Assembly: GCF_000002995.4 (NCBI RefSeq)
Contig: NW_025062479.1
Span: forward strand, 23,862,221-23,926,220
Length of the DNA: 64,000 bases
Origin: Brugia malayi
Lineage: Eukaryota > Nematoda > Chromadorea > Rhabditida > Onchocercidae
Direction of reading: 5' to 3'
Under the pieces are notes generated by a model, which was not told where the DNA came from, searched no databases, and worked only from the letters and a program-made list of their open reading frames with translations. Position numbers and translations under genes: made by a program. Each line of letters begins with the position of its first letter. Position 1 is the stretch's first letter. Shown here one piece after another: positions 12,649 through 31,068 of the stretch.

Positions 12649-15600
12649 ATGATGGGTGAGAATTTACATTATGCTGGTTGGTTTTTTTTTTTTTAGATTT
12701 ATTATATAAAATTAAATTATATATACATACCTTTATATGCATTATATAGTCATATACCAGTACCTGTAATTACACCTTTGAAATATCCTTGAAATTACCA
12801 AAAAACGCTCTCTTTTTTTTTCAGTTTTTGATTGCAAAATCACAAGACTAGAAATGGTATAATTAGTATCACAATGCATAGAAATTTAATTTTTTTTTTT
12901 TTCCTATAGTATTTGCAATAAGTAAAGAAAGAGGAAAATTGAAATGTTAATTTGCAGTACGTGGTTCTAATGGTTTCGGTATAATTAGAGGTATTAGCTC
13001 ACCATTAAGGATATACGATAAATCTGAGTGAGTTTTTTTTTTTCTCACGAATATATCAAATTATTTAATTTATATAATGTAATTAATATTTTAGTGCAAC
13101 TAGTTCCAGACTTTTTTTAGAGATCCTAAGTCACATCCTTGTCGGGTATTTCAATTCAGTAATACTGGACAATATTTTTGTTATTGCGATACTGCTAGGT
13201 ATGTGTTCACATTTTTTTTTTTTTTTTTCTTTCAACTAAGAACTGTTCATCGATAATTTCTTCTCTGTTAGCGTAGTTACAAGTCAAACACAATTAAATG
13301 TCAATTATTTAAAATGAAGAGAATTCGTAAATTAATAATTTCAGTTTGAACACTTATAATGTTATAATAAAGAATGAAATAATGAGAATACAATTCATCG
13401 TCAGAAATACTCGATAGTCTATGTAAAAAGTGAAATTTAATCATAAATATTCTTCAAATAGATGTAATTTTTAGGACAGTTCTAGTGGAAAGTTCTTCTG
13501 GACGAGAAATATTTAATGTTGACTTACCGCGTACTCAACAAATTGTCTTTTCTCCAAGAGACCGTTTATTGGCAACATATGAACCATATGTTTCCTACGT
13601 TGCTAAAACGGTTTGTTCAACTTGAATTTTATAGCATAAATACTTGAGAAAACGAAAATGTTACAAGTACAAGAGTGATGCTTATTTGGATAAAAAAAAA
13701 AATCCTATTTATCTTATTTATTTCCTATTTAATTTATCGAATTTTTTCTTTTTTTTTTTTTTTTTTTTTTTTAATAATTTATCAATTAGGATTGAGAAAA
13801 GAGTGAAAAATTCAATACTATCAGGCAGCTTACTAAATGATAATTTAATTCAGAGTGTTTGTTATTGATAACGTAATTGGACATGACCTGTTTTACAATC
13901 TAAACAGATCTAATGATTAATGAGAACCGTTTATTAATGATTGTATCATTGTATCAAGTACACTTCTAACCTGTTTTATCATTGTTCTTCCATTCAATTT
14001 CAATTTTTTTTTTCTTTTTTTTTTTTTAAACAATCAATAGCAAATATCTAATCCATGTACTGGTTATTACATGAGTAATCGAGAAATTGATAATGATTAC
14101 ATTGTATAATGTAATAATGATGTTTGGTTGCATGGTATGGTGGTGGTATTTGGTGGTGTAAGAAAAAATAGCTACCAAGTTCAAATCCCGTATGGTGCAC
14201 ATGAATTCTAGTATGGGAAGTAAAATATTTCCTACATACTTGGGAAACGTGTGCAAAATTATAAGTGGCTTTGATGTGAGCTCGCCCACGACCATTGTCG
14301 TTGTGCGTGACGGTTAGCCGATACAGATCAATGCAAAAGCATGTTATGCTTTCGTTATTGTGAAAAAATGGGTAGGGAAATCTCGATATGGGTAGAGAAA
14401 TCTCGATAAAACGTTTGGAAAGAAGGTTTTTGATCTGTTAAAAACTTTTAGCCATGAGATTCTTTTAGTATTCAATTTATATGGTTTTTCTTTTTGTTTA
14501 AAACAATAATTGATAATTATTTGTTTTATGTTTCATTTACACTGATTTATTTTAAAAGTTAAACTAAATAGAAGGAAAAGTAAATGGTTGAAATTTGAAA
14601 ACCTTCCTCCTATAAGATAGTAAAATATTTGCATGCAGAAAGAAAGTATGTTTGTTTTATTACCTTTTCTTTCTTTTTTTTTTTTTTTTTTTTTTTTCCT
14701 TTATTTATTTATTACCTGTTGTTAATTTAGGCTGAAAATATCGAACAACGACAGCCAGCACCAAATCTAAGGTTATGGTCACTTCCAGAAGGAAAGCATA
14801 TTACTACACTAATTGCTCAAAAACAGGTTTTACAAATTGCTGTCATTTAGCTAGTAGTATACATATTTAATTCACTCTTTTAATTTTAATTTAGCTATTT
14901 GTTTTTTTTTTAACTATTTAATTTAAATATTCGTAATTTATTTCTTTCTTTTAACGTACATGTTTTTTTTTTTTTTTTTTCTTATTATCTGAATTTTATT
15001 ATTGGTATTATTAGAATCACGTAGTATCACATAGTAACGTAGTATCACGTAGTAATCACGTAGTAGTGAAAAATGTTGTAGCAGTGATTGATGTGTATTT
15101 TTAGAACTCATGGAAAATTCAATGGACTGATGATGAAGTTTATTCAGTTCGTTTAATTGGATCCGAAATTTTGATTCACAAATATAATTCATATGGTAAT
15201 GATATTGCTATGTGAAATAAGGCTAGAAATTTTTGTTTGACAATTTGATATTTCATTCTAAATTAATATTTTACAGAGAAATATGAGTCAAAATTGGTGA
15301 TACGAAATGTTGAAAGTTGCTCATTGAGCTCTGGAATGGAACCACATCATCTTGCAGTATATGTTCCTGCATCTGGTGGGCAACCTGCATTAGTGCAACT
15401 CAAAAGGTATGTTTTCATCGTTAAGTTTTCATTGGTTATTTATAAAAAAATAATCCTTATAACAAGCAATTATGTATTTGTATATTTGTTATAAATTTTA
15501 GCACTTTTTTTTTTTTGATCTTACTTTTGTATAAAGTAATTTTTCAATGGATATTTTGTTATAATTTCAATGTCCGTTTTTACAGCTATGTTCCATATGT

Positions 15601-15747
15601 TATATTTTAGGTTGGATCACAAATTCACTACTGTGGCTAGCAAAACTCTCTTTAAATGCGATAAAGTTAATTTGTTATGGAGTTGCAAAGGTTTGCTTTC
15701 AGCTTTAATCTACGCATTAGATTGTTAAGTTTTACTAGATAGATAAG

Positions 15748-15778
<31 letters not shown>

Positions 15779-18152
15779 CGAAAACTTTCTTCAGCTATTT
15801 CATAGTCATATTTGCATAGATTTTTGCGAAGTACTGTTTAATTTCTAATTTTTTAATTTTTGTTTCGGCTGTCTGTAAATCAAATCGCACTAATCTTGAT
15901 GAGTGTGCCGTTTAACTGCATTTTTTGCTCAGTCACCTTAGTTTTTTTTTTTTTTTTTTTTTAAATTATGCTAAGAAAGTTTGACATTTATATAAATATT
16001 TATATTTTAAAAACTTTGTAAACATTTTACAGGAAGTGCAATGATAGTAATGGCAATAGTGGATGTTGATATTTCAAATAAAAGTTACTATGGTGAACAA
16101 AACTTATATCTTGTAGCGGTAAATGGTGATAGTTGTGCTGTGCCGCTCGAGAAGAATGGACCAGTTTATAGCGCTAAATGGAGTCCTAATGGAAAACAAT
16201 TTGCAGTTTGTTATGGCTTTATGCCTGCTCGGGTATTTCTACTTTCCTAAAACTTTTTTTGTTACAATTATTTGGAATAATTTGGAAGAATTTTCGCTGT
16301 GATTAATCATCTATTATTATTCCAATACTACTTTAAGTAATCTTGAGTTATTGATTTCAGGTAACTTTGTACAATTTGAAATGTGATCCAGTTTTCGATT
16401 TTGGCGAAGGACCACGAAATGATATGTATTACAATCGATTTGGAAATATCTTGATACTTTGTGGTTTCGGGAATATTGCCAGTGGTCGTATGCAATTTTG
16501 GGATGTAGAAGCTCGACGTGAAATTGTTACTGTATGTTTTGTTAGTTTAGAATTTTAATTTGATAGAATTTTAATTTCTTGTTATTGTCTTCTTTTTAAT
16601 TGAATAAAAAAAAATGTATTTTTACATTTTCTGTTTTTATTCTCTATTATTTTCCAAGATGGTAATAATATTATTTTAGATTGAGGCACCAAACACGACA
16701 TTATTAGAATGGGCACCAGATGGTCAGCATTTAATGACTGCCACTACAGCTCCAAGACTTCGAATCGATAATTGCTTTAGGATATGGCATTACAGTGGTC
16801 GTTTACTTTATGAACATCGCTGTGATTCTTCTTCCGAATTATGGCAGGTAATCTTCATTTTTTAATTAATTTTGTTTTTGTTTTTGTTTTTTTTTTTTTG
16901 TTTTTTGTTGTTTCTTAAATGTAATTTTTGTAAGCTACTAAAAGTGAAAACATGCTAATAAATTCAAATGGAATACTTTATTGCTGATTACATGAACGGG
17001 CTTTCTGTTCATGATTACATTTTTTTAATATGATAGCTCAATTGTTCATATAAAATATTATGATAGTATTCGATGCAATATTTCCTAGTTTTATTGCTAA
17101 TAAGTGGTAATAAGACAAAAGCAAGGCCCAGTTGCATAATTAAACTTTTTGTCTTGTTTATTCTGATAAGGTATTATATGATATAATTCTTCTTGTTCCT
17201 TTTTATAGCTTTTATATGTCCTACTACTTTTTTATCCTACTACTTATTTTATATGTCCTACTATAAAGTAACTCTTCAGATGTCCATGTTAAATTTGATG
17301 AGTTTAATAAGAGAGAGAGAAAGACTAAATTTAGAGTTTATATTATATTTTGTAGGTGCAATGGCGACCTGTTCCTGGGAATATTTACCATTCCTTTTCG
17401 ATTCCACTTCTAACAGTTGAAGACAAAGCAAAAGCTGGCTTAATAGTGCAGAAGAAGATTATGGGTGATGAACATCCAGCTAATAATTTGCCAGTTGGTG
17501 CAATTAGTAAAAATGGAACTTATGTGCCTCCTCATTTACGGAAAGGTACAATTATATTTACTGAACAAATACTCTACTCTTCAATATGAATAAGCTTTAT
17601 TTCATTTTATTTGAAGAGAAGTAATGCTGAAACGTTGTACAATTTTTATCGCCAAAATCATTCGTAATTTAGGTGCAGCAAAAAATGTTTTGAAAGTGGC
17701 AACATCGACTTCAACTTCAAAGGCTCCATTATCTGAAAAAGAGAAAAAGGTAGGAAGTACTGTTATGCTTGTAATTTATTAACTGATCTTTAATCAGTTA
17801 TGTAATTATGATAAGTACTTTTGTTATCATTGATAGCATTAGAAATATGAATGAATGAAATGTACTGAAATATGATAGGACATAAAACTTAGTCACTATT
17901 CAACTGCTCATAGATAGATGGGTAAATATAGAATTATTAGATTTACATAGATTATTTATGGGTGAAACTATTTGAAATAATTTAAGGATAACTAGTATCT
18001 TTTAGATACGTGCGCTGCAAAAGAAAATTGATGATATTGAGAAGTTAAAGAAGCGGAAAGAAAGCGGACAAATTTTGGAAGCAAATCAGATGGCAAAAAT
18101 TAATAAGGAAGATGAAATTATCGAAGAATTGGAGAAATTAAAGGTTGCTTGA
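12649..18152 (+). CDS. EIF2A: Eukaryotic translation initiation factor 2A (eIF2A)
   Basis: Cytosolic non-canonical initiation factor that delivers initiator tRNA to the 40S subunit independently of eIF2. Exons: 12649-12655, 12958-13027, 13121-13198, 13475-13610, 14731-14826, 15105-15195, 15277-15406, 15611-15690, 16033-16232, 16361-16531, 16680-16847, 17356-17545, 17673-17749, 18006-18152; all phases close to 546 aa (human 585). Residues 3 to about 420 form the WD-type beta-propeller: VRGSNGFG at the N-terminus, SYYGEQNLYLVAVNG, VCYGFMPAR, LKCDPVFDFGEGPRND (302-317), and RIWHY-type repeats. YVPPHLRK matches the conserved YRPPALRN. The C-terminal 75 residues are a charged helix (KIDDIEKLKKRKESG). 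The start is the tandem ATG at 12649/12652, whose final G joins TA of exon 2 to make Val3, as in animal eIF2A. Only 7 coding bases lie in exon 1. Confidence 0.97.
14105..14350 (+). mobile_element. Possible tRNA-derived SINE in eIF2A intron 4
   Basis: A GC-richer block inside an AT-rich intron. GTTCAAATCCC at 14179-14189 fits the pol III B box. A degenerate A-box-like TGGTGGTATTTGG lies about 26 bases upstream at 14141-14153. A tRNA-unrelated body follows, including GTGAGCTCGCCCACGACC. No tail or target-site duplication was demonstrated. Alternatives are a decayed tRNA pseudogene or chance. Confidence 0.4.
14367..14408. repeat. 20-bp direct repeat after the SINE-like block
   Basis: ATGGGTAGGGAAATCTCGAT is followed directly by ATGGGTAGAGAAATCTCGAT, one mismatch apart. 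It may be the 3' repeat of the neighbouring SINE-like element. Confidence 0.75.
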
Positions 18153-19171
18153 AAACTTGTTTGAATTATACTTGTTTGAATTTCTTCTTGAATAATTGCT
18201 AGAGAGAAAAAAAAGGCAAATTATTTTTCTCAAGAAAACTAAAAATGGTTCTGTATTGTTTCGTTTTTTTTTTTTTTTTTTTTTTTTTTCTTTTTTTTTG
18301 CTCTATGTTAAATTCGAAATATTTGATTTATGCTCGTTATATTGCTGTTATCAAAATATGAGTAAAATTTTTGATATGTATGTTTTTGTTGTATAACCGG
18401 TTACATTTAAGAAAATGAAAGCTTTCGCTTTATTTTTAGTACTTTTGCTTGCCGATCATTAGAATATTATCATTCGCAAAAATAGACTACAAAGAAGTTA
18501 TTGCAAATAACTTATAAAAGTTGTAATATATAATATAATTGCTGGATTGTTCGGTGTTGTAGATGAGATTGGCTAAGTAATTACACATGAAATGAATTTT
18601 AGGTTTCAAAAAATAAAAAATAAAATTAATTGATTCGTTGGTAAAGTTAGAGTTATCCAAACATTATTATTACTATGGCAACAATCATTTTTTGATTGTA
18701 ATCATTTAATTAACCTATGTAAAACTATTAATTACAATGCAGGATTGTACTATAGAAACATATTTGAGACTGAATTTTGATGACATTATGGGAAGATTAC
18801 CTGGTAGTAAAAATAAGCTAATAAAGAATACGGTGAACAGTGACGAAATTGGTGTGAAAGGTTATTAATTTTTTTTTTTTTCCTGAATTTTTCATATATT
18901 TCTCCTCTTTATTCCGTTATCAGTGTAATCGAAGATCGATTTTTAAAATGGTCTTAATGAATCTTAACTATTTTAACAGTTCTGATTCTCAAGTTTTTTT
19001 AAATGTGACAAGTTTTATTTAAAAAAGAAAAAAAATTCAATACGGCGATATGTTTTGATTAATTTCGCTAAATTACTGTATTATTTTATAATTTTTATTG
19101 TTATTAAAATGTAAATATACTTGGATTTAGAAGTAATCGCAAAAAAAAAAAAAAAAAAATGATTAATAAAT
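18153..19171. other. Intergenic region after eIF2A, with a possible small exon
   Basis: Mostly AT-rich with T-runs. At 18743, after an acceptor (caatgcag), an open stretch runs to TAA at about 18868: DCTIETYLRLNFDDIMG, then RLPGSKNKLIKNT and more. It could be an alternative last exon of eIF2A (phase 0 after the codon at 18143) or a noncoding leader exon. A candidate trans-splice acceptor (ttggatttag) for the next gene ends at 19130, followed by an A-run. Confidence 0.35.
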
Positions 19172-21625
19172 ATGAAAAAAAATTATATACTTGGAGCTAT
19201 AGGAGTTATAACATTTATTATACAAATTATTTTAGTTAAAAAACGACCATATGTTCGTCATCATAGACGACTTAGTAATAGACAAGAAGACCAGCCAAGC
19301 ACATCTGATGAAAAGGTTATCAAAAAATTTTTAATTTCATTTCAAGCTTTCTTCCTATTTATTCACAGATATATGAATAAATGAATTATTACTATTGATT
19401 AATTCATACTTTAGTCAAAAATGGTATACAGTTTACTTGAAAAGCTAGCAAAAGAGGTACAGACATTATCCATGGAAGTTGTCGAATTTGAGAGACGAGC
19501 ACAAGATCGTTATCGTAGTTTAATTGATGAAAATATTACTCTGCGAAAGCAAGTAAACGGTTTAAGGTAAGTATTCCTTTATAAAGTGTTATCATTGCTT
19601 TGGAAAAATCTAATTAGCTACTTTTATAAAGTATGTAGGATATTTGAATGATAGGTATAATTCATAATTTCTATTCATGCAATTTGGTAGAATTTCTATA
19701 GTTTGTGAAGTTTTTTTAAGTTAAACTATGACAGTTTTTTTTTTTTTTCTTTTTTCCCTTTTTCAGCTCTTCACATGATTAATTCTTGTCTTAGGTTGAT
19801 AACAATAGACTTATCTAACATTTTTGCAATGAATTTGTTAATTTTCATTTAATTTAATTAGAGAAGGTATTACTTTTTGATAGTTCTATTTTGCAGCAAT
19901 AAAGTAGGTGAACTATGTGAGAAGATCAGTAAATTACATTCAAAAGGAACTGTAACAGAGAAATATACGTTGCATAGAGGAAAAGTGGAAAATTCACCAA
20001 TGCCAGAATTAGAACCATATGTTAATGGTACATTTGATGATACAGATGATGAGGAAAAGTTAGTCGTTATTATTAAAATTAATCAAAATTTCTTTTCCTT
20101 TAATATTATTAGCTGTTTTCTGAGCATTCACTGTTATCATATTTTGTCAAATAATTCACTAAATTAAAATCTTGAAATCATACTAATTAGATTTAATTGA
20201 ATATAGCACGTGGATGTATTGCTTTGTTATAGGTCAGATAAAGCAGTTGATACAAAAGATTCCACTATCGATGCTAATGAACTTAACAGTAAACCTCGTA
20301 AAAGACGTGCTGCCGCTAACAAACGTGAGGGTGATTATGCTAATATGCTGAAACAAAATATTTCAATTCATGAACCAAAGAAATCGTTGGCAGATACATC
20401 AAAATCTCGAGAAAAGAAAGTTAAATTCTTGAAAAAAGAATTAGATGATGGTACTGATTCAGATAAGTAAGTTACTACTAATAACATATTGTTATCTTTC
20501 TTGCTTAATTAATAAAAAAATCTTTTTGATTGAAGTTTTTATTTGACATAAGAAAGATTGTTTCCTTCTAAGGTTAATTAGCGTTACCAATTATAATGAT
20601 TTGAGGAGTATGAGTTTCATTACATTTTTTATTCTTAGAATAATTTAGCATAGCAGGTAGGTAGCACTGGAAAAATGGAATCTATATACCTTCTATGTGC
20701 TTATCTATCTTTCTCGAGATTGATAACATCAAAACGTATGCTTAAAAGATAATTAGTTGGTGCCTATATTGCATTTTAGTTATTATATTTTAGCTCGAAT
20801 GATGATTTAAAAGAAGGAAATGAAATTTCGCCATGGAAATTGTATAAACATATTCAAATTATACCACAGCCAACTAATTTACCAAAACCTAAAATTGCTC
20901 GTTCTGGCGGAGGACGTAATGTTCATTTTACGGATGAGTGGAAGCAATATGCGACAGCTGTTTATCCCATTGATCCAAGTCGTTATTGGAATCTACCGCA
21001 AGCTCAGTATGATCTTCTCATACCGGTAAATAATGCTGAAAATTTTGAGCAGATTATTATTATTATTATTATTCCAAGAAAGATCGTAAAAATGGTTTGG
21101 TGAAAAATTTTATAAACTCTTTAGAGTTTTTTCTTCTTTTTTTTTTTTTTTTTACTGTTTGCTAATTTAATATACCAAATAGATTTTAGACAATTACGAA
21201 TAGTTGGTTCAGGAAAAAAACAAAAACAACAAACTGTTTTGTAAATGAAATTAGCAATAAAATTACAAAATTGTAAATTTTTCCTTAATTTTTTATCAGC
21301 AAAAAGAAAAAAAAAAAAGTATTTTCTTTCCTAGGATGCTGATTTGGAGATGTTTGCGAAAAATCCTGATAAAACTGAGAAAGAGCATTTTATTCGATCA
21401 ATTTATGATTGGTTTCGAAGTCAACATCGTGTTGCTCAATTGAGAGTGGTACTAAATGAATGTAATTCAGCGATCGATTTCAATGATTTATGGGATGTAT
21501 ATGTTAAAGGAATGAAACGACGAGGTTGGCCAATTTATGGTAAAAGACTTCGAAAAGGTGAAGTATCAGCTGCAAAACAACGAATTCTGGAGGATTTCAT
21601 TGATTCTAACATTCAAATCTTTTAA
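19172..21625 (+). CDS. Unrecognised membrane-anchored coiled-coil protein
   Basis: I do not recognise the family. Six exons: 19172-19315, 19415-19566, 19897-20058, 20233-20466, 20794-21025, 21335-21625; consistent phases, 404 aa. Residues 5-22 form one hydrophobic segment (YILGAIGVITFIIQIILV) followed by KKRPYVRHHRR, so a membrane anchor with the rest cytosolic is likely. Residues about 50-115 are heptad-rich coiled coil (SLLEKLAKEVQTLSMEV, ENITLRKQV). Next is an acidic patch (DDTDDEE) and a basic stretch (KPRKRRAAANKR). Residues about 240-404 look like a folded domain: RSGGGRNVHFTDEW (267-280), VYPIDPSRYWNLP, FIRSIYDWFRSQHR, NDLWDVYVKGMKRRGWP. The ATG at 19172 is the first in frame after the possible acceptor at 19130. 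That the gene is real is well supported by exon structure and codon coherence. Its function is not assigned. Confidence 0.8.
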
Positions 21626-23462
21626 TGTAATTCTTTTTCTGTTCATTTTTATTCCTCAAATTGGGTATTGTTTGAAAATTTTTACGTTTGTTTATTTTTT
21701 GTTTTGTTTTGTCTTTTTTTTTGGTTTTTTTATTTGTTGCTTACCAATGATCTTTATATGTTGAGCATAGGGGAGGGGGGGGGGGGGGAAAAAAAAGGCG
21801 AGACGTGAATGATTTGACGAGAATATATTACATTGATAAAGATGATTTCTCGAATTATCGTAAACGGAAATATATTGATTAGGTAATTTAGTTATAAATT
21901 ATCAGTTACATTCTTTTTTCATTTATGATCTTAAGCAGATTAATGAAAAATTTTGAAATGAAATTTTTGAAAAGATAAAATTTTGTAAACGATGGTAAAT
22001 TTTTTCTACCTTTTGCAAATTTTTATGATTTTACAGTTTTACAAAGTATGATTTTATTTTGTATTTGTCTCATGTCAATAGAAAAAGCAGTTTTTTTTTT
22101 TAGATGATCTTTGTAAAATTTTTTTGAACTTCCAAGTTTTTTTTTTTTTTGTTTTATCATATCCTGAAATTTTTTTTTTTTATTTTTTTGCCTTTTTTTG
22201 TTCAATTATTTTTTTGTTACCGAATATGCGATGATTTTCTTTTTTTTTTTTTTTATCAATAGCCTACTTTTTTGCTTCATGATTGTTTTGATTGGTTGAA
22301 TTCTGCTTAATCTGTTTAAAATTTTTGATTTTGATCTAAACTTCAAACTTTCATCAAATTGCATACCGTTTGAATTTTATTTAGCATAATAAATTAAGTA
22401 GATATTGATTCTCTATTTTTAATTTAACTCCAATTGAGCGTTTTTTTTTTTTTTTGAATCTATCTTTTTTTCATCCTTTAATGCATAAGAAAATCCTAAA
22501 TTTAAACGAGTAATTCTGCAAATTAAAATTCAACATATTCAATTTTGATTTCAGTGAAATAATTCTGATGTGAAATGTATAAATTATAAACAAGAAAGAT
22601 TTATATAAAATAAGAACAATGCTGATGAGTATTTTATAGATTTAGAATATATTTGTAAAAATTGCGCACACCAATGGATACAAAGCGATGAGTAAGCTTT
22701 TTTAAAAAATACTTTGTGAGAATATTTGAATGCAACATGAGCAAAGAAAGAAACGCAAAATTTGAATTATAGATGATAATAATAATAATAATAAGCTTTT
22801 CCAGAACAAAATAAAATATTTTTTAAGTTTTTTTAATGAATAAAATTATAGATTTTAATATTTTTTCCAATATTCTATTTCTAAGAAAAAACGATTATAA
22901 ATATTTTTTATGAAATATAAATAATTATGTTGCTTATAAAAGAATTAATTACTGTGAGATAAGCGAAAAACTGTTGAAATTTAATTAGGTAATTGTCAAA
23001 AAAACAAAAAAAAAAAAAAAACGGCAGTGAAGAAGGACAAAGAGAGAGAGAGAGAGAGGGAGAGAGGGACGATGTAAATTTTTTCAAACAAAAAATATCC
23101 CATTTAAATTGGCATAAAAGTAAATGTCTTTTTCATTTCTTGATGATATAATAGATTAAGCAAAAGAATTATTTAATAAATGAAATGTATTAATTGTCAA
23201 ATCTGTAATACTTTAAAATTTTTTTTTAATTTACTCTAACTTTCGCTATTAATTAGATTCAAATTCCCAAAATTTTTTTTTTTTCAATCGATGCTTGCAT
23301 TCATGAATATTTTGCTAATGAAAAAATTGTAGATTAAACAGATGCGAAATTTTTCAGGAAAAAAAAAGGACAAATAAAAATAAAAAAAAAAAAAACAAAA
23401 TGAAGAATAATCGAGCAGAATGTTAACAAAATTTGAATGATTGTAATTTTTGATTGTAATTT
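21626..23462. other. Convergent intergenic region
   Basis: This lies between the 3' ends of the + strand cluster and the - strand tubulin pair. No gene seen. It contains a G-run (G4 A G14 at 21770-21788) followed by A-runs, an AATAAT tract near 22775, a GA dinucleotide tract at 23041-23068, and many T-runs. Confidence 0.55.
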
Positions 23463-29546
<6,084 letters not shown>

Positions 29547-29903
29547 TTTCTATAAATTTAACAAAAAAAAAAAAAAAATATCAATAGTTTAGCTAATATA
29601 GTAAAAAATAAATTAATTAATTAATTAAATAAATAAAAAATAATCAAAAAACTTTTTATTTTGTTAACTTTAAACGACAAACTAAAATTGGAAAAATGGA
29701 AGAATGAACAAAAAAAAAAAAAAAAAAAGAAAAATGGAAAATAGAAAATGGAGAAATGATGATGCATTGGGAGATGGATTTTAATAGGTCTACAACTTAT
29801 ATGACTTAGGACATTTTTGCCTAGACAACAACAAAAAAAAAAAAAGAAAGAAACCGAAGAGCTATGTAAACGAGAAAGCTAAATGTAGCCTAGTGAAAGA
29901 GTC

Positions 29904-29945
29904 AAGGCCAAGCCAAGCCAAACCAAGCCAAGCTGAGCCAAGCCA
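29904..29945. repeat. CCAAG pentanucleotide repeat
   Basis: About eight CCAAG/CCAAA units (aagccaagccaaaccaagcc..), ending near 29945. It is notably GC-rich for this region and sits 350-400 bp upstream of the tubulin A start. Confidence 0.85.
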
Positions 29946-31032
29946 TTCAATATTATGCATGAATATTCATTTCATGCAATACATTACAAATGGTAATTGA
30001 AAGCATCGTCATACATTTTTCATCAACATTTTCCACTCTTTGTCTCTTTTTTTGCTGTTTCAAAAACAAAAAAGAAAAAATAAAATAAAATAAAAATAAA
30101 AAATAAAAATAGAAAAAAAAAAAAAAGTAAAATAGATATCTGAATTGTGTGATATATTTAAAAAAAAAAAAAAAATGGCTAGACGATATATTCAAGCTAA
30201 ACAAACTCATTTAAATAGGACTAAAAAAAAAAATTAATGTATCTATAACATTCAGTATTTCAATTTTTTTTTTTCTTTTTAGTTTAAAAATTCTATGATA
30301 AATATAAAATATTAGAAAAAGTAGTAGGAAGAAAAAAAAAAATAAAAAGTTTTAAAATGATATTAATTATTTTCTTTTTATTTTTAATTTTATTATTAAT
30401 TTATTGTGACATTTTGAAAAAAATTATGAGCAATATAATATTTATAAAATGGAATTAAATTAAATAATCATGAATTGTTGTTGTTTTTTTTTTTCTCCGT
30501 ATATATCTTATAGTATGTAAAATTTAGAAATTATGCTTTTAAATTTTTTAAAATAATGCATTTTTCACTTTCATTAATGTCATTGGTTTTTTTGTTTACT
30601 TTTTTGTTTGTTTATTTATTTTTTTTTTTATTTATTAAAAAAACTTAGTATTTAATGACTTATATTAGCTAATATAAGCAATGATGATGATAAATTTTAA
30701 TAATTATATTTGCAAATATAATTCATCATTCACATATTTTTCTTCAATAAAATGCATCAACATTGTTTTTTCTTTTTTTTTTTTAATTTGAATTTAAATT
30801 AAAAATGATCAATGAATAAATAAATAAATAAATAATGTTTGCGTGTGTGTATGTGTGTGTGTGTGTGTGTCCGTTTGTGAAAGAGAAAAGTTAATTCAAA
30901 ACAATAATTTATCAGTATTTTCAAAATATATTTTCATAAATAATATAATAAAAAAAACGAATACAACACAAACAAACAAAAAAAAAAAAAAGAAAAAGGA
31001 AAAATAAAAAATATTAATTATATTGGAAATTT

Positions 31033-31068
<36 letters not shown>

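Noticed and set aside
14026..14295. 89-codon - strand frame over the SINE-like block
   Set aside because: It lies antisense in an eIF2A intron, with no homology and no splice support.
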